This document shows positions 62,990-64,000 of a stretch of 64,000 nucleotides of DNA, piece after piece. Each line of letters begins with the position of its first letter. Position 1 is the stretch's first letter. The DNA comes from Amnibacterium flavum (GTDB lineage: Bacteria; Actinomycetota; Actinomycetes; Actinomycetales; Microbacteriaceae): contig NZ_QEOP01000001.1 of assembly GCF_003097495.1 (NCBI RefSeq), positions 1,054,001-1,118,000 of the forward strand, in the 5' to 3' direction. Position numbers and translations under genes: made by a program. The notes under the pieces were generated by a model that saw only the letters and a list, made by a program, of their open reading frames with translations, was not told the DNA's origin and searched no databases.

Positions 62990-64000
62990 GTGAGCGCAGC
63001 CGAACCCGTGTCCTCAGGCGCGCCCGCCGGGGTCATCGCCGGCGCCGAGGGCCGAGGCGGACGTCGTCGACGGCGTCGTCTGATCCTGCTCATCATCGGC
63101 ATCGTGCTGCTCGTCCTGGTCGCCGCCGTCGCGTGGCTCGGGTTCCGGGTGATCCAGGTCAAGGACTCCCTCGAGCGCGCGCAGGGGCTCATCGGCGATC
63201 TGCAGTCGCAGGTGGCATCCGACCCGGGGAGCCTCGTCGGCACGGTCGGCGAGATCACCGACGCGACCGACCAGGCGCGAGCCGGATCGAGCGATCCCGT
63301 GTGGCGGGTCGCGGAGATCGTGCCGGTCCTCGGCCGCAACCTCACCGTCGTGCGCGAACTCGTCGGAACCGTCGACGATCTGGCCGACAACGCGCTCGAA
63401 CCGCTCGCAACGGTCGCCGGTCAGCTCGACTCGAGCGCTTTCAGTCCGGTGAACGGACGCATCGACCTCGCGCCGATCGCCGACGCCGCCGTCTCGGTCG
63501 CGGCAGCGGACGACGCCGTGCAGACCGCGCGGACGACGGTGAACGGGATCGACGCCGACGGCACCCTCGAACCTGTGGCATCGGCGCGCGACCAGCTCGT
63601 CGGGGTCCTCGGCGACGCCGCCTCCCTGACCTCGGGCCTTCGCGCCGCCACCCAGCTGCTCCCTCCGATGCTGGGTGCAGACGGCCCGCGCAACTACGTG
63701 CTCATGATCCAGAACAACGCCGAGGCGCGCGCGCTGGGCGGCAACCCGGCGGCTCTCGTGCTGCTGACGGTCGACGACGGCGCCATCTCGATCACCGGGC
63801 AGGGGTCGAGTCCCGACTTCCGCGCGGACCGTTCGCTGGTCCCCGATCCCGCGATCTACGACGCCTACTACCCGCATTTCCCGAGCTTCATCACCGACAT
63901 CACCACCCGCCCCGACTTCCCGACCGCAGCCTCGCTCGCGAAGTCGTTCTGGGAGAAGTACAAGGGCGGGACGGTGGACGGGGTCCTCTCGCTCGACCCG
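62990..64000 (+). CDS. DUF4012-domain membrane-anchored protein (partial, C-terminus beyond window)
   Basis: The 337 visible codons start with a disordered basic tail ending in RRRRRRL, one predicted helix (about residues 31-50), then an extracytoplasmic alpha-helical region (DSLERAQGLIGDLQSQVAS and similar) and the start of a DUF4012 domain with NYVLMIQNNAEARALGGNPAAL, which is the hallmark of the family. The protein continues past base 64000. The topology is of a wall- or envelope-anchored protein in actinobacterial polysaccharide loci; function is unknown. GTG start is supported by a -10 box six bases upstream. Confidence 0.85.
   Translation, partial: MSAAEPVSSGAPAGVIAGAEGRGGRRRRRRLILLIIGIVLLVLVAAVAWLGFRVIQVKDSLERAQGLIGDLQSQVASDPGSLVGTVGEITDATDQARAGSSDPVWRVAEIVPVLGRNLTVVRELVGTVDDLADNALEPLATVAGQLDSSAFSPVNGRIDLAPIADAAVSVAAADDAVQTARTTVNGIDADGTLEPVASARDQLVGVLGDAASLTSGLRAATQLLPPMLGADGPRNYVLMIQNNAEARALGGNPAALVLLTVDDGAISITGQGSSPDFRADRSLVPDPAIYDAYYPHFPSFITDITTRPDFPTAASLAKSFWEKYKGGTVDGVLSLDP

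Overview
The window looks like a chromosomal segment of a high-GC Gram-positive actinobacterium, most likely of the family Microbacteriaceae. Codons end mostly in G or C, many start codons are GTG, neighbouring genes are often coupled by 1-4 base overlaps, and the gene content (acyl-CoA carboxylase with an epsilon subunit, PH-domain/GtrA/PurK/PurE block, RgpF-type and GlfT-type glycosyltransferases, fused RmlC-RmlD) fits that family. No rRNA, tRNA, CRISPR array, transposase or phage gene was seen.

Positions 1-20569 are a conserved housekeeping block: phosphosugar mutase (cut by the window edge), purine nucleoside phosphorylase, LpdA-type flavoprotein, biotin carboxylase/BCCP, Maf, a TrmA/RumA-like RNA methyltransferase, a two-component system with a third membrane protein, acyl-CoA carboxylase beta and epsilon subunits, a polyprenol-phosphate mannose synthase, biotin ligase, a PH-domain protein, GtrA, PurK, an acyltransferase, PurE, an LCP ligase and a lipoprotein. 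From general knowledge this broadly resembles the Rv3275c-Rv3308 neighbourhood of Mycobacterium tuberculosis. Biotin ligase, carboxyltransferase, epsilon subunit and biotinylated alpha subunit together supply acyl-CoA carboxylation.

Positions 20594-33180 begin the envelope region: a GT4 glycosyltransferase, a large DUF6541-like membrane protein, a small accessory patch (lipoprotein with a Hint-like tail, NTF2-like protein, SDR oxidoreductase, MarR regulator), then a galactofuranose set (GlfT1-like GT2, a second GT2, UDP-galactopyranose mutase) and a lipoprotein plus a secreted four-repeat protein.

Positions 33462-42547 are one minus-strand run of coupled genes that I consider the most novel part: class II aldolase-like protein, tandem double nucleotidyltransferase, GtrA, DPM1-like GT2, GDPD-like protein, a GT-C-like membrane protein fused to a P-loop kinase, a HAD phosphatase and another polytopic membrane protein. 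It looks like a self-contained pathway that makes an activated phosphorylated building block and places it on an exported wall polymer. Positions 42664-57737 hold the polymer export ABC transporter (with a Wzt-like substrate domain), a GlfT2-like galactofuranosyltransferase, further glycosyltransferases and four RgpF-family proteins arranged as two tail-to-tail pairs. Positions 59612-62888 encode dTDP-L-rhamnose synthesis (RmlA, RmlB, RmlC-RmlD fusion), and the window ends inside a DUF4012 membrane protein.

A recurring signal is a TAnnnT-like -10 box followed by 6-7 bases and then the start codon, implying leaderless transcripts for many genes across the window, including short genes that are easy to miss.
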